Source: Trichormus sp. NMC-1 (GTDB lineage Bacteria; Cyanobacteriota; Cyanobacteriia; Cyanobacteriales; Nostocaceae). From it: a stretch of DNA of 64,000 bases. The position numbers and the translations under genes were made by a program. The notes beneath the pieces are model-generated. The model searched no databases. It had not been told where the DNA came from and saw only the letters and a list, made by a program, of their open reading frames with translations. Shown piece by piece: positions 8,877 through 19,259 of this stretch. Position 1 is the stretch's first letter. Every line of letters starts with the position of its first letter. The stretch covers positions 81,428 through 145,427 of the forward strand of contig NZ_LZQD01000004.1 in assembly GCF_001858025.1 (NCBI RefSeq), given 5' to 3'.

Positions 8877-11090
8877 ATGAATAATCTCCAATCTCTAGCA
8901 CAACAAGCCTTGAAAACTTTCCAGCAAGGTGAGTATTTTCAAGCATTAGAACTTTATCAAGAATTAATTAATCATCAACCAGAAGTTAAAGAATATCACT
9001 GGTATTTAGGATTATCCTTACTTTTACAAGGTAAAGAAGCAGAAGCACAAACTACTTGGATGTTAGCAATTTTTGAAGGGGAAGAAGAACAAATTGAACA
9101 GTGGACCTATGAATTAGTTAAAGTATTACAAACAGAAGCAGGAAGACAAGAAGAATTAACACAATATCAACTTGCTTGGGTTATTCGTCAACATATTCGA
9201 GAAATTTATCCTGGTGAAGTTAATAATATTTTAGAACTAATCAAGTTATCTTTAGATTTAGAAAATCTGACTCAAGATAGCTTTCAGGAATTAGGCATTA
9301 TTGAAGTTTTAAATTCTGAACCTGAAGAAATAGATAGAGAATTGTTATTTTCTGTCCTCAAAAAAACTCTCAAACTATTATGGTTTGAACTTTGGATATT
9401 AGATTTTCCTGAAGCGTGTATTTTCTATTTAGATCCCTTACAACTGACTCACTGTGTCATGTTAACTGCTACAGAAGCAGCTTACGCAGGACACAAGTTT
9501 AACTTAGCAATTAAATATGCTGAATTAGCTTTAAAAATTAATTATCCAGATCCAGATGTTATCTCAGAAGTCCTCAGTCACTTAGCAACTTTTTATTATG
9601 AAGTTGGTAATTTTGACCAAGGAATTAATCTTTCTAAAAAAATTCATGATTTAGCAACTAATACCACTGATTTAATCAATGCTAATATCATGGTATTACA
9701 GGGTTTATTACGTTCTGGTGGACGTTGGTATGAAGCTATTCCCATTATTCAAGAATATGAAAGTTATTTAAATAAACTAATTACAGAACAACCAAATTTA
9801 GGGAGGAATAAGATTTACCGTTTACTGAATTGTACATATTATCTGCCCTATCTGCGTGATGCGGCTCGACAAAATCGCTTTTTACATAATGAGATTGTCA
9901 AATTATGTCAAACCAGCATTCAATTTTATGCCCAAGAACAATATAACCGTTACTCTCTCGCTAATTCTCAAAGAATAAAAGCATCGAAGAAAAAACTAAA
10001 AATAGGTTATCTTTCCCATTGTTTACGAGAACATTCAGTAGGTTGGTTAGCCAGATGGCTATATCAACATCATAATAGAGAAGAGTTTGAAATATATACT
10101 TATTTTGCTACTTACCGTTCTCATGTTCATGATTTTCTCCAAGATTGGTATGAGGAAAAATCAGATCATGTCAGAAAATTAGGAAGAGATGGAATAGAAA
10201 TTGCTGAACAAATTCATCAAGATGAAATTGATATTTTAATTGATCTTGATAGTATGACTGCGGATATTAGCTGTGAAGCAATAGCATTAAAACCAGCCCC
10301 AATTCAAGCAACATGGTTAGGTTGGGATGGTTCGGGAATCCCTGCTATTGATTATTATATTGCTGATAATTATGTTTTACCAGAATATGCCCAAGAATAT
10401 TACAGTGAAAAAATTTGGCGTTTACCAAATGCCTATCTAGGGGTTGATGGTTTTGAAATTGGTATACCAACTTTAACCAGGAAAAATTTAGAAATTCCTG
10501 ATAATGCAGTAATTTATTTTAGCGCTCAATCTGGTTATAAACGCAATCCTGAAAATGTGCGTTTACAAATGAAAATCCTCAAACAAGTACCAAATAGTTA
10601 TTTTTTAATCAAAGATATTAATAAAGATGTCAGTGTAGTTAGAGAGTTTTTTGAACAAATTGCGGAGGAAGAAGGAGTCAGTAAAGAGAGATTACGCTTT
10701 TTAGAAAAAGTCCCCTCATCCTCAATTCATCGTGCTAATTTAATGATTGCTGATGTGGTGTTAGATACCTATCCCTATAATGGTGCAACGACAACAATGG
10801 AAACTTTATGGGTGGGTGTCCCTTTAGTCACGAAAGTGGGAGAGCAATTTTCAGCCCGCAATAGTTATACAATGATGGTGAATGCGGGTATCAGTGAAGG
10901 TATTGCTTGGAGTGATGAAGAGTATATAGAGTGGGGTGTGCGTTTAGGTAAAGATGCTGATTTGAGAAAAGAAATTCACTGGAAATTATTAAAGTCACGT
11001 CAAACTGCACCGCTGTGGAATGGTAAACAGTTTACTCGTGAAATGGAGAAAGCCTATCAACAAATGTGGTTAAAGTACATTGATAGTTGA
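8877..11090 (+). CDS. SPINDLY/OGT-type glycosyltransferase with TPR-like N-terminus
   Basis: A 737-residue protein. Residues 1-120 and about 200-330 are helical and TPR-like (ALKTFQQGEYFQALELYQEL opens a typical repeat). From residue about 376 (LKIGYLSHCLREHSVGWLARW) to the end it resembles the catalytic half of O-linked GlcNAc transferase/SPINDLY proteins, including APIQATWLGWDGSGIPAIDYY and DTYPYNGATTTMETLWVGVPLVT. Family role: transfers a sugar from a nucleotide sugar to Ser/Thr of proteins or to another acceptor. It follows a prepilin gene across a terminator, so a pilin or other surface protein is a plausible but unproven target. A second OGT-type gene lies convergently at 11756-13909. 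Confidence 0.87.
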   Translation: MNNLQSLAQQALKTFQQGEYFQALELYQELINHQPEVKEYHWYLGLSLLLQGKEAEAQTTWMLAIFEGEEEQIEQWTYELVKVLQTEAGRQEELTQYQLAWVIRQHIREIYPGEVNNILELIKLSLDLENLTQDSFQELGIIEVLNSEPEEIDRELLFSVLKKTLKLLWFELWILDFPEACIFYLDPLQLTHCVMLTATEAAYAGHKFNLAIKYAELALKINYPDPDVISEVLSHLATFYYEVGNFDQGINLSKKIHDLATNTTDLINANIMVLQGLLRSGGRWYEAIPIIQEYESYLNKLITEQPNLGRNKIYRLLNCTYYLPYLRDAARQNRFLHNEIVKLCQTSIQFYAQEQYNRYSLANSQRIKASKKKLKIGYLSHCLREHSVGWLARWLYQHHNREEFEIYTYFATYRSHVHDFLQDWYEEKSDHVRKLGRDGIEIAEQIHQDEIDILIDLDSMTADISCEAIALKPAPIQATWLGWDGSGIPAIDYYIADNYVLPEYAQEYYSEKIWRLPNAYLGVDGFEIGIPTLTRKNLEIPDNAVIYFSAQSGYKRNPENVRLQMKILKQVPNSYFLIKDINKDVSVVREFFEQIAEEEGVSKERLRFLEKVPSSSIHRANLMIADVVLDTYPYNGATTTMETLWVGVPLVTKVGEQFSARNSYTMMVNAGISEGIAWSDEEYIEWGVRLGKDADLRKEIHWKLLKSRQTAPLWNGKQFTREMEKAYQQMWLKYIDS

Positions 11091-11199
11091 AATCCTGAAA
11101 TTATGTTAATCTTTAACCAAAGGGTTTAGTTTAAGGTTGTAGGCATCACTCTATGAGATCCTGACAGATGACCCATTCTAACCGAAAAGGATTTTGATT

Positions 11200-11667
11200 A
11201 TGATAAATATCACACAAAACCAACTACAACAACTGTATGAAATTGATGATTATCTCTGGTTAGAAGAAACCATTAAACTTCTAAAAACCAAAAACTTAGA
11301 AAATTTAGATTTAGATAATTTAATTGAGGAATTAGAAAGTTTGGGAAGAAATGATTTAAATAAAGTTAGAAGTCTTTTAAAACAGATTATTATTCATATT
11401 TTATTGTTAGAATATTGGCAGGAAGAGTATGAACGCAATTATCGTCATTGGCAGGGTGAAATAATTGCTTTTAGATATGATTTAAACAACAGCTTAACCA
11501 CGACATTAAAAAATAAGCTAATTCAAGAGTTAGAACATATTTATAATGTTGCTGTTAAAATTGTCAGTACAAAAACAGGATTATCATCAAACCTATTTCC
11601 TGATAATTGTCCCTATTCTTTAGAACAGTTATTAGATGATAATTGGTATTCTGAAAAACATTCATGA
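11200..11667 (+). CDS. DUF29 family protein
   Basis: About 155 residues. The opening ITQNQLQQLYEIDDYLWLEETIKLLK and the internal NLIEELESLGRNDLNKVRSLLKQIIIHILLLEYW are hallmarks of the DUF29 family, widespread and multi-copy in cyanobacteria and of unknown function. ATG 11200 is preferred over a TTG two codons upstream because AAAAGG sits at the correct distance. A second DUF29 start follows immediately downstream as a stub. Confidence 0.87.
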   Translation: MINITQNQLQQLYEIDDYLWLEETIKLLKTKNLENLDLDNLIEELESLGRNDLNKVRSLLKQIIIHILLLEYWQEEYERNYRHWQGEIIAFRYDLNNSLTTTLKNKLIQELEHIYNVAVKIVSTKTGLSSNLFPDNCPYSLEQLLDDNWYSEKHS

Positions 11668-11678
11668 GGTAAAAATAA

Positions 11679-11744
11679 ATGACCAGTCTTTACAATAAAG
11701 ATTATGCTTATTGGGCTGAAGAAATGGCTGCAAATTTTTTGTAG
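11679..11744 (+). pseudogene. DUF29 gene remnant (N-terminal 21 codons)
   Basis: A 21-codon frame, MTSLYNKDYAYWAEEMAANFL, ends in TAG. The pattern Leu-Tyr-x-x-Asp-Tyr-x-x-Trp-x-x-Glu is the standard DUF29 N-terminus, so this is the start of a second DUF29 gene whose remainder is gone. It lies 11 bp after the intact DUF29 gene. Identification rests on the motif only. Confidence 0.6.
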
Positions 11745-11755
11745 TTAATTTTATA

Positions 11756-13909
11756 CTAAGAGATTGAAGCTGATTTCTCTTCCACAACCTGTTTATAAAA
11801 TGCTTCTAAACCTAACACGCAAGTTTTATCATCAAAAACACGATCTTGATTCTGACTCATTCTTTCTACAATGCTATTTCGCCATGCAGAATCTAATCCT
11901 AATTTTACAGCGATTTCGATATATTCTGCTTCATTTTTAGCAATAGTATCTGTCACTCCTAAAAGTTTCAGGAAACTATCTGTGTGACGACCACGCATAA
12001 ATTCCCCAGGACAAGTAACAATAGGAAGATTGCAAGCAATGGCTTCTAAACTAGTATTACCACCAGACCAGGTAAATGTGTCAAGATAAACGTCTGATAA
12101 TAAGTTAATCATCAGATAATCTAGCCGTTCTGGAATATTAAGATGGACACAGTAATCTTCACTATTTAACCCTACCGCAGCAAAAGCACGTTGCAATCGG
12201 GGCTTTAATACAGTACCACGTAAAAATACAAATTTGGCTTGGGGAATGCGACTAGCAATTTCTGCCAATATAAAATCGTATTGTGGTAAATATTTAAAAG
12301 GCGCTTGACAACATAAATAAATTATATCGTCATCATTTAAACCATAATCTGAACGAGTTTTAATAACTGGGGGAATATAAGGTTGAGGATAAGCAACACC
12401 AATATTAGGTAAGAGAATTAACTTTTCTGAGTAATGTTCTTGAGCATTTTCCCCTTCCATTAACTCGCTAGATAAAAAATAATCAATAGTTGGTAAACCC
12501 GTTGTTACAGGATGTCCCCAAGCTACACACTGCACTGGTGCAAGTCGTAAACCTGCCATTTGCATAGTTGGCGCGTCCATGCCAATTTCTGGATAAACTA
12601 AAATGTGTAGTTTATCGGCAATTATTTGTTCACAAACTGCTGGTAAGTTATGAGGAATATGATAGAAAAAGTCGCTATGTTCTTTAAATTGTTGAGTAAT
12701 TGAATCTGGCTGATTACCTGTATAGTAACAGTAAATTTCAAAATTTTGATGATCACAGTAACGCAACCAACCAGTTAACCACAGTGTACCGCTATAAGAA
12801 TGTAAATAATTAGAAGCATAACCAATGCGGATTTTTTCTTGCGTCTGAAGTTTTGGCATAGATAAAGGTACAACCCATTGGGGAAAGTTAGCCGCCATGA
12901 TTTCATGTACTAGCTGTCCATATTGGCGTTGTAAATCCACATCATTTTGCGCTTGATAGGATAGGTAAAAGTTAGTTAATCTCCCTATACCAGCTAAAGC
13001 ATTACTTCGTTCTTCGGGAGTTTTTAAAGATGTTTTCTGAATTAACTTTTCTAGTCCTTGCGTATATCTCTGGCGATAAAATTTAATTTCTTCTTGGTTG
13101 TTGTAGATTGTCGGGACTGTTAAATATTTAAGAATTTGAAATGTATAATCATCAGGTAATAATTGACAAGCATTCTCTGCGCTTGCAATTGCTTCTTGAT
13201 TAAGTCCATTCAGCCGCAAGTCTATAATTAATGAAAAATGTAACCGAGGATCAGTATTATGAATTTTGATTCCGGCTGCGAGTGTTTGAAAATATTGATC
13301 TAGTAGGTTCAAATTTCTATAGCATTGACTTAAATGCAAATAAACTTCCGCATTTACCGAATACATTTGTATAAGTATTTGGTATTGTTGACTAGCTGCT
13401 TGCCATTTCCCTTCTTGAAATAATCTATTACTTAAATTAAAAATCAATTTACTCAGGGGAATATTATTAAAATTCTCTACCTCATAGGCTGGGATTTTCT
13501 CTATACCAAACAATGCTAGTGCTTGTAGATTTTGATGTTGTAGAATAATTTGAGCATAAATAAAATTGCTTAGTCTCTCTCTTTCATGTTCATTTAAATC
13601 TTCTAGTAGAGAAATTTCGCATTCAGTAGTGATGTCAAAATTTTCTCCTATGAGTAAATTCATAGCCACAGCAGATAAAAATAAATTGGCTTCTTCGATG
13701 TCACTACCATTTGTATCTATCAGCAATGTTATTTGATGACTATCAGGATGATTTACTACAGATTTAATAGTTTGTTCTAATTCTAGTAACAGTGACTCTT
13801 CTGGTTGTTTCCAATCAGGGAAAATTATCATATTAATCTTCTCTGGACTTATTTGCAGAAGCTCTAATATAGATTCGTCTATTTGGTTAATTAATTTGTT
13901 GGTTTTCAC
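11756..13909 (-). CDS. SPINDLY/OGT-type glycosyltransferase with shared N-terminal module and TPRs
   Basis: 717 residues in three parts. Residues about 15-140 are a module (IIFPDWKQPEESLLLELEQ, then HQITLLIDTNGSDIEEANLF) that closely matches the C-terminus of the neighbouring 1266-residue protein. Residues about 165-330 are TPR-like. Residues about 360-700 are an OGT/SPINDLY catalytic domain (EKIRIGYASNYLHSYSGTLW, APVQCVAWGHPVTTGLPTIDYF, DTFTWSGGNTSLEAIACNLP). It lies 131 bp downstream of that larger gene on the same strand, so co-transcription is plausible. Probably a protein or glycan glycosyltransferase; donor and acceptor cannot be read from the sequence. Confidence 0.87.
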   Translation of the reverse strand: MKTNKLINQIDESILELLQISPEKINMIIFPDWKQPEESLLLELEQTIKSVVNHPDSHQITLLIDTNGSDIEEANLFLSAVAMNLLIGENFDITTECEISLLEDLNEHERERLSNFIYAQIILQHQNLQALALFGIEKIPAYEVENFNNIPLSKLIFNLSNRLFQEGKWQAASQQYQILIQMYSVNAEVYLHLSQCYRNLNLLDQYFQTLAAGIKIHNTDPRLHFSLIIDLRLNGLNQEAIASAENACQLLPDDYTFQILKYLTVPTIYNNQEEIKFYRQRYTQGLEKLIQKTSLKTPEERSNALAGIGRLTNFYLSYQAQNDVDLQRQYGQLVHEIMAANFPQWVVPLSMPKLQTQEKIRIGYASNYLHSYSGTLWLTGWLRYCDHQNFEIYCYYTGNQPDSITQQFKEHSDFFYHIPHNLPAVCEQIIADKLHILVYPEIGMDAPTMQMAGLRLAPVQCVAWGHPVTTGLPTIDYFLSSELMEGENAQEHYSEKLILLPNIGVAYPQPYIPPVIKTRSDYGLNDDDIIYLCCQAPFKYLPQYDFILAEIASRIPQAKFVFLRGTVLKPRLQRAFAAVGLNSEDYCVHLNIPERLDYLMINLLSDVYLDTFTWSGGNTSLEAIACNLPIVTCPGEFMRGRHTDSFLKLLGVTDTIAKNEAEYIEIAVKLGLDSAWRNSIVERMSQNQDRVFDDKTCVLGLEAFYKQVVEEKSASIS

Positions 13910-14040
13910 TTTTGATTTTTTATATTGAATTTAGATATGGTTTGAACACAAGCTGATTGAAAACCTATTCCCTGCTAGAACCTTGAATAAGGTACAGCAT
14001 AAAATACACCTGAATGGATTTTACACAAATGCTCTTACAG

Positions 14041-17000
14041 TTAATTTATAAAACTATCTATTTGATAACTTTGTAGCTTGCTAACTGGAGCTTGTGCTAA
14101 AGCTAATTCATCTTCATTTTTCAAAACTACTCTGCCATAAATGCGCGGTAATAAAGATTCCCATTGCATATGCCCTAACTCAGCTACTAGGGAAATATTT
14201 ATGCTATCACTAACATCTAAATCTTCTTCCATTAATAAATTCATGGCAATACTAGATAGAAACATTGTTGCTTCTTCAGCATCAATATTACCTGTGTTAA
14301 TCAGTAAAGTAATTTTTTCGCTTTCAGGATGATTAGCTAATGCTTTAATTATTTCTTGTAACTCTAAACCAAGTTCATCTTCTGGTTGTGACCAATCAGG
14401 GAGTATAATTAAATTAGTTTCTCTGAGATTTAAAGATAACAAAGTTGCATTAATTAGCGCCGAACTCACAGTTTGCGCCATCTTTGTCCAAGAGAACTTT
14501 TTAGCCTGTGCTAAACCTGCGGTAATTAAAGCTTTCCTAATATTCGGTTTCTGAACTTCACACAGAGCATTTGTCAGTGCGTCCACATCATTATCATTGA
14601 CATAAATAGCTGCTTCTCCTGTGACTTCTGGTATTGAAGCATTAGGACAAGTAATCACAGGACAACCACAAGCTATTGCTTCTAATACAGGCATTCCAAA
14701 GCCTTCATACTTAGAAGGATAAACTAGTGCTACTGCACCAGAGTAAGCTATTGCTAGATCGTCATCACTTAGCTGTAGCATATGTACAGCACTACCTGCT
14801 GTGTAGGTTCTTAACTCTGGCGCTAATATTCCACCAATACCAGTACAAATAATATCAAATCCGTAGCTAGTAGCTAGTTTTGAGAAAGCTTTAAAAAATA
14901 AAATACCATTTTTATAATCACCACCACTACCAACTAATAGGAAGTATGGTTTATTAATGCCATACTTGTATTTAAAAGCGTTAATTTCGCCTTCAGAAGC
15001 AGGAGAAAAAAGAGGATCTACACCACAATGAGCAACAGTAATTAATTCTGAGGGTATGTCAGGGAAACATTTATTTAAGTCTTTAGCCGTATTTTCAGAG
15101 ATGGAAATATAAGCAGAGGCGTGTTTAATTCCATGATGTTTCTCACGCCACATAGGTTCACCAAAATTCGCCCCCAATACTTCTGGTATCATGTCATAAG
15201 CCATGAATACTGAAGGGGTATTTATGGGGGTGGTGTAGTAGGTAGAAATAAATAATTCGGCTTCTTCTTCTTCACATATTTGTTGAAGCATCTGCTTGTC
15301 AGCTTCGGTATTATTATAGTCGTAGCTGGGAAAATTACGGTAGCGTATACCGGGAATTTGGGGTGCTGTATTAACTCTATCTAAGACTAAAATATGATTA
15401 GCAAACTCTGTGTTTGCCCATTGTTGCAGGAGACTTCGCCAAACTCTAGCAATTCCTGTTCGATATAGTTGGAAAAATACACCATCAACTATAATTTTTG
15501 GCTTTTGTTTTTGAATTTTTTCTCTTTGCATCTGTATTTCATCTGGGTGTAAAAACCGCCAGTTACTATTCCTGAAATCCCTTTGCACGATTGGTATTAC
15601 ACCGTAAGATTCAGCAATATCTACTATTGTTTCATCTCCTACCCAAGCAAAGTAATTTCTTAATAAAGTAGGAAATTTACTGTTTGATTGTAAAGCTTGC
15701 CACTGAGATACAGCATTACTATACCCATAATACTGTTCTTTAAACCGCAATTGTTCTGACGTGACGTAGGCAAAGTGTTGGAACACTAACCCATTCTTTT
15801 CAGTTTCATCATGTAAAAAAGGATTTATCGCTGCGATATTTTGATGTTGTCCGTCGAGAAGAGGTTCAACTAATACGGGAGGTTCATGTGCTGCCCAAAA
15901 TGATCCTGGTTTATATTTCCAAGTTCTTAACCACTCTTGTTGGGGATTTTGTGCATAACAGTTACGGGTACTAATAATGAGTTTTTCTCCAACAAAATAC
16001 CAGCACCAATAAAAAGCAGCAGTTTTTTCAGGGTTACTAATGAACATTTCTCTAGCAGTACAAATCTGCTCTAATGTCCATAGTTCATCTACATCAACTT
16101 GCCATAACAAACATTCTTCTTGAATATTGACAAGTGGTGCATTTACCATTTCTCTCTTACCATCCCAAAACTCTCCTTTGGGTTGGCGGTAAATTGTAAT
16201 ATTATCTGGATATAGTTCCGCTAATTTATCCAGATATTCTTTAGTACCGTCATAGCTGAGACCATTATTATGAATTTCATCACTAACTTTTCCTCCCAAT
16301 TGGACACTCCAACTGGTGTCATGTTGTAAATCAGCTACACCTTCAATAATATGCCAATGCCATTTAAATGGAAGTTGCTTGAATACTTCTATATGGTATT
16401 GAATAAATGGTTGCCCATTCAAAACAATGGTAAAAAAATTAATTGGTACTATGGGAAAAGCAATATAATTTTCATAAAAAGAATTAGAATTTACTACTTT
16501 TTCTCCAATATTTCCATCTTTAGTTATTCGATGGCATTCATAACCATTTTCAATCAAGATATCAAAAGTAGATTTGGCAATACGATTTAATCCCTCTAAC
16601 ATTTTTTGTGATATCTCAAATTGTATATATCTTATAGATTTATTTTTTAATAATTCTCTAGCTCCCTCTAATACATCACTTTCAGCACCTTCAACATCAA
16701 TTTTCAAATAATCAATATGAGCAATGCTATTTTCTAAGCAAAATGAATCTAACTTAATTGCGTCAACAATCTCTGTATTTATAATGGGTATATATTGACC
16801 TGATCCTTCGGGATCTAACATTTGTGGTTTTCCAATGCTATTCCACACTGAAAAATCTTCTGGAAATTCATTAAATTCTATTTGAGTATTATCCGAGTAA
16901 AATGCTTTTTTAAATTCATAAACATTTTTAATATTTTGAGCAATAAGTCGCTCTTGCAGCCGAGTGAAAGTAGTTGATGCTGGTTCAAATGAATAAACTT

Positions 17001-17841
17001 TTCCAGAATAATCTACTAGTTTACTTAGAAGTATTGAATAATCACCAATGTTAGCACCAATATCAAAAACTAGCATTCCTGGTTTAACAAGTCTAGTCAC
17101 TAGTATTTGCTCAGATTGTTCATACACAGAAAAATAATTTTCAACACTATCCTTCTTTTTGAAAACAGAATATCCATTTCTAACAGATGTGCTTTGAGAA
17201 ATGAGTATATAACTAGAGTCATTTAGCAATTTATGATGATTGATATAATTTTTAAATGTAGTAATATCATCTAAACAAATAAATTTTGCTCCGTATACCT
17301 CATTTAATTCTGCAACACCAGTAAATTCTGAGCCGTCTATTAAAACCACGTCAAAATAGTCTATATTATTTTCTTGTTTAACTCTTTTAATACCGCTATC
17401 AGCAACTCCAGAGTTTTTTACATATTCAATATCTTGGTTTAACCAACTAAGAATTAGTTCTAATGGATATAAATTTAAATTAGTTATATTACTTCTGTAA
17501 AAATCTATAACTTCTTGCTGCTTAGGAAAACTTTCTAGTGAAACAGAAGAAAAATTATAACATTTTACAAATAAATCATTGCTGTACCTGTTTTGCAACT
17601 CAGCAAATCTAGGTTTTGAAATTTCCATACAAAACAAAATTGGATGGTTAGGGTTTTCTCTTAAACCCATAACAAAAGCTTCTGTACTTCCTTCACCTGA
17701 AGATGATCCAATTTCTAAAACTGTTTTAATATCTTCTTGCCTAGCAATTCTGTGAATAGCTGTATAAAATTCATCATTTTTGATTTCTGGCGGAATTAAA
17801 CGGTTAAGTTCAGAATTACTAATTTCATTATTCATAATCAT
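14041..17841 (-). CDS. Multidomain methyltransferase/FkbM/glycosyltransferase fusion protein
   Basis: A 1266-residue fusion. Residues 1-235 are a methyltransferase-like or cephalosporin-hydroxylase-like domain ([24 protein letters not shown]). About 245-460 is an FkbM-type O-methyltransferase ([39 protein letters not shown]). About 465-760 resembles a GT-A glycosyltransferase with a DVDELW acidic motif. About 770-1125 is a GT4 glycosyltransferase ([33 protein letters not shown]). The last 130 residues are the module shared with the N-terminus of the 717-residue OGT. No signal peptide or membrane helix is seen, so it probably acts in the cytoplasm, building or capping a methylated glycan. Start ATG 17841; a second Met lies three codons in. 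Confidence 0.85.
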   Translation of the reverse strand: MIMNNEISNSELNRLIPPEIKNDEFYTAIHRIARQEDIKTVLEIGSSSGEGSTEAFVMGLRENPNHPILFCMEISKPRFAELQNRYSNDLFVKCYNFSSVSLESFPKQQEVIDFYRSNITNLNLYPLELILSWLNQDIEYVKNSGVADSGIKRVKQENNIDYFDVVLIDGSEFTGVAELNEVYGAKFICLDDITTFKNYINHHKLLNDSSYILISQSTSVRNGYSVFKKKDSVENYFSVYEQSEQILVTRLVKPGMLVFDIGANIGDYSILLSKLVDYSGKVYSFEPASTTFTRLQERLIAQNIKNVYEFKKAFYSDNTQIEFNEFPEDFSVWNSIGKPQMLDPEGSGQYIPIINTEIVDAIKLDSFCLENSIAHIDYLKIDVEGAESDVLEGARELLKNKSIRYIQFEISQKMLEGLNRIAKSTFDILIENGYECHRITKDGNIGEKVVNSNSFYENYIAFPIVPINFFTIVLNGQPFIQYHIEVFKQLPFKWHWHIIEGVADLQHDTSWSVQLGGKVSDEIHNNGLSYDGTKEYLDKLAELYPDNITIYRQPKGEFWDGKREMVNAPLVNIQEECLLWQVDVDELWTLEQICTAREMFISNPEKTAAFYWCWYFVGEKLIISTRNCYAQNPQQEWLRTWKYKPGSFWAAHEPPVLVEPLLDGQHQNIAAINPFLHDETEKNGLVFQHFAYVTSEQLRFKEQYYGYSNAVSQWQALQSNSKFPTLLRNYFAWVGDETIVDIAESYGVIPIVQRDFRNSNWRFLHPDEIQMQREKIQKQKPKIIVDGVFFQLYRTGIARVWRSLLQQWANTEFANHILVLDRVNTAPQIPGIRYRNFPSYDYNNTEADKQMLQQICEEEEAELFISTYYTTPINTPSVFMAYDMIPEVLGANFGEPMWREKHHGIKHASAYISISENTAKDLNKCFPDIPSELITVAHCGVDPLFSPASEGEINAFKYKYGINKPYFLLVGSGGDYKNGILFFKAFSKLATSYGFDIICTGIGGILAPELRTYTAGSAVHMLQLSDDDLAIAYSGAVALVYPSKYEGFGMPVLEAIACGCPVITCPNASIPEVTGEAAIYVNDNDVDALTNALCEVQKPNIRKALITAGLAQAKKFSWTKMAQTVSSALINATLLSLNLRETNLIILPDWSQPEDELGLELQEIIKALANHPESEKITLLINTGNIDAEEATMFLSSIAMNLLMEEDLDVSDSINISLVAELGHMQWESLLPRIYGRVVLKNEDELALAQAPVSKLQSYQIDSFIN

Positions 17842-18143
17842 GCTCTTAATTTTTTAACCTAATCAAATTTTTCTAAGTAGGTAGACAGAATTAAATGTCA
17901 GATAAAATTTTTGTCGTAGTGAGCGATAAATCGCTCTCTTGCTAGGTTTGATAGGGCTAAAGCCCTTACTACTAACTTTTCTTTTATTCAGTCTTACTAC
18001 TTAGCGATCGCTCTGATCTTTCCCTTTTTTTTATATCCGCTAAAACAGTCTTATAATCTTACCTATAAGAATGCTGCTGTACCAACTTCGCTATCAGAGC
18101 GATTTAGATATAGTTGAGTTTCTACTGAAAATAGTAAGCCATC
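17842..18143. pseudogene. Intergenic region with decayed copy of the neighbouring TPR gene's 3' end
   Basis: About 18031-18105 is a diverged copy of 18190-18265. Both contain AAAACA.TCTTATAAT, CCTAT.A.GATGCTGCTG and CACTAACTTC-like text. The copy has no open frame. HIP1 at 18003 and the CGCTCGCCGTAGGCATCGC-type repeat at about 18160-18180 lie beside it. The leftmost 100 bp show no recognizable feature. Confidence 0.55.
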
Positions 18144-18560
18144 CTAAGGGTGATAGCTTCGCTCGCCGTAGGCATCGCTCTCCTTCTTCTTCATATTCCC
18201 CAAAACAACTTTATAATCCTGCCTATCAGGATGCTGCTGCACTAACTTCTCCATGAGAGCTATCGCACCTTTTGTATCTTTCATTTCTAGCCGCAGTAGT
18301 GAAAGTTTTTCCTGCACCAATTGGTTATTTGGTTCTCGCTGCAAAACCAACTCATATTCTTTAGCCTGTTGTTGCAATTCTGTGTCAACAGACTGAATAA
18401 CTGGTTGCTGAGACTTCTCCCAAGATTGTTTGAGAGTATTGACTGCTCCAAATAACATTGAACCACCAAAAGACACGATAGAAATATATGTTACGATTCT
18501 TTGCTTTCGCTCCAACTGCTGACGACGTTTAACTAAGTAATCATCTCCTGAAATTGCCAT
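18144..18560 (-). CDS. Membrane-anchored TPR-containing protein
   Basis: 138 residues. A basic N-terminus (KRRQQLERKQR) precedes one hydrophobic segment (IVTYISIVSFGGSMLFGAVN, about residues 22-41). The rest is a helical repeat region with a TPR-like pair (AKEYELVLQREPNNQLVQEKLSLLRLEMKDTKGAIALMEKLVQQHP). Probably an inner-membrane-anchored scaffold. Odd feature: the final residues (ESDAYGERSYHP) are encoded by a dispersed HIP-type repeat, and a diverged copy of the gene's 3' part lies just beyond, so the original C-terminus appears to have been replaced. Confidence 0.7.
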   Translation of the reverse strand: MAISGDDYLVKRRQQLERKQRIVTYISIVSFGGSMLFGAVNTLKQSWEKSQQPVIQSVDTELQQQAKEYELVLQREPNNQLVQEKLSLLRLEMKDTKGAIALMEKLVQQHPDRQDYKVVLGNMKKKESDAYGERSYHP

Positions 18561-18992
18561 GTTTCAAAAAATGCTGCGGTAAATACTTAAAAAACAGCAA
18601 TCCTCCTCTTCTATTTATGAGATTACCCACAACCTCACAGAAACTATCACCAAATACCCAAAGCTGAGTTAATTCTCTGCACTCAGATGAAAATTTCCTA
18701 AATAGTTGCTTAACGCTGGTATTTTATCGAATGAAGTTAGACATTTGGGATGCTCACCAACTGCTAGACTCAGCTTTGGCAATGACTCCTAGGCATAATT
18801 AACAGTTCGTGGTGGTGATTACCGTACAAAACATCATTTTCTAGCAATTTACTAGCGTGAGTTGTGATATACTCAAGAAGTTAAGACTAGCTTTGCCAAA
18901 ATATAGCGCTCTACGCACAAGTAACAATGGCAAAACGGAAAGCAGTTTTGATTAAGCATTTACCCAAATAAAATCTGAACTACATCGAGGTT
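18561..18992. other. Divergent intergenic region, no gene seen
   Basis: This 430-bp gap separates the TPR gene (minus) and the DUF4327 gene (plus). It contains no protein-like frame or strong hairpin. Both promoters must be here; none can be assigned confidently by eye. Confidence 0.35.
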
Positions 18993-19211
18993 ATGACTCA
19001 GCAAGTAATTCACCCTATGGTGAAATTGCAGCGTAACGTGCAATCACTCGTAGAATCCAATATCATCAAGCCCACCGATAGCATTTGGAAAATTGCTTTA
19101 CTATACGGCAATGACTGGCAGCACTGGAAACAGGAACTGCAAGACTTTGGCTTTAGTATGCAAGATCCAATTGGTGACCTACTGGCGGTAGAAACTTGGG
19201 ATGAAGAATAA
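18993..19211 (+). CDS. DUF4327 family protein
   Basis: A 72-residue acidic protein with the conserved core of this cyanobacteria-specific family (VKLQRNVQSLVE, IWKIALLYGNDWQHWKQELQDFGFSMQDPIGDLL). Function unknown. Small, soluble and single-domain; it stands alone and is convergent with the kinase gene that ends at 19260. Confidence 0.85.
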   Translation: MTQQVIHPMVKLQRNVQSLVESNIIKPTDSIWKIALLYGNDWQHWKQELQDFGFSMQDPIGDLLAVETWDEE

Positions 19212-19259
19212 GTATGGGGCAAGGGGAAAAGTAATAACTGATAACTGCCCCCAAGTCCA

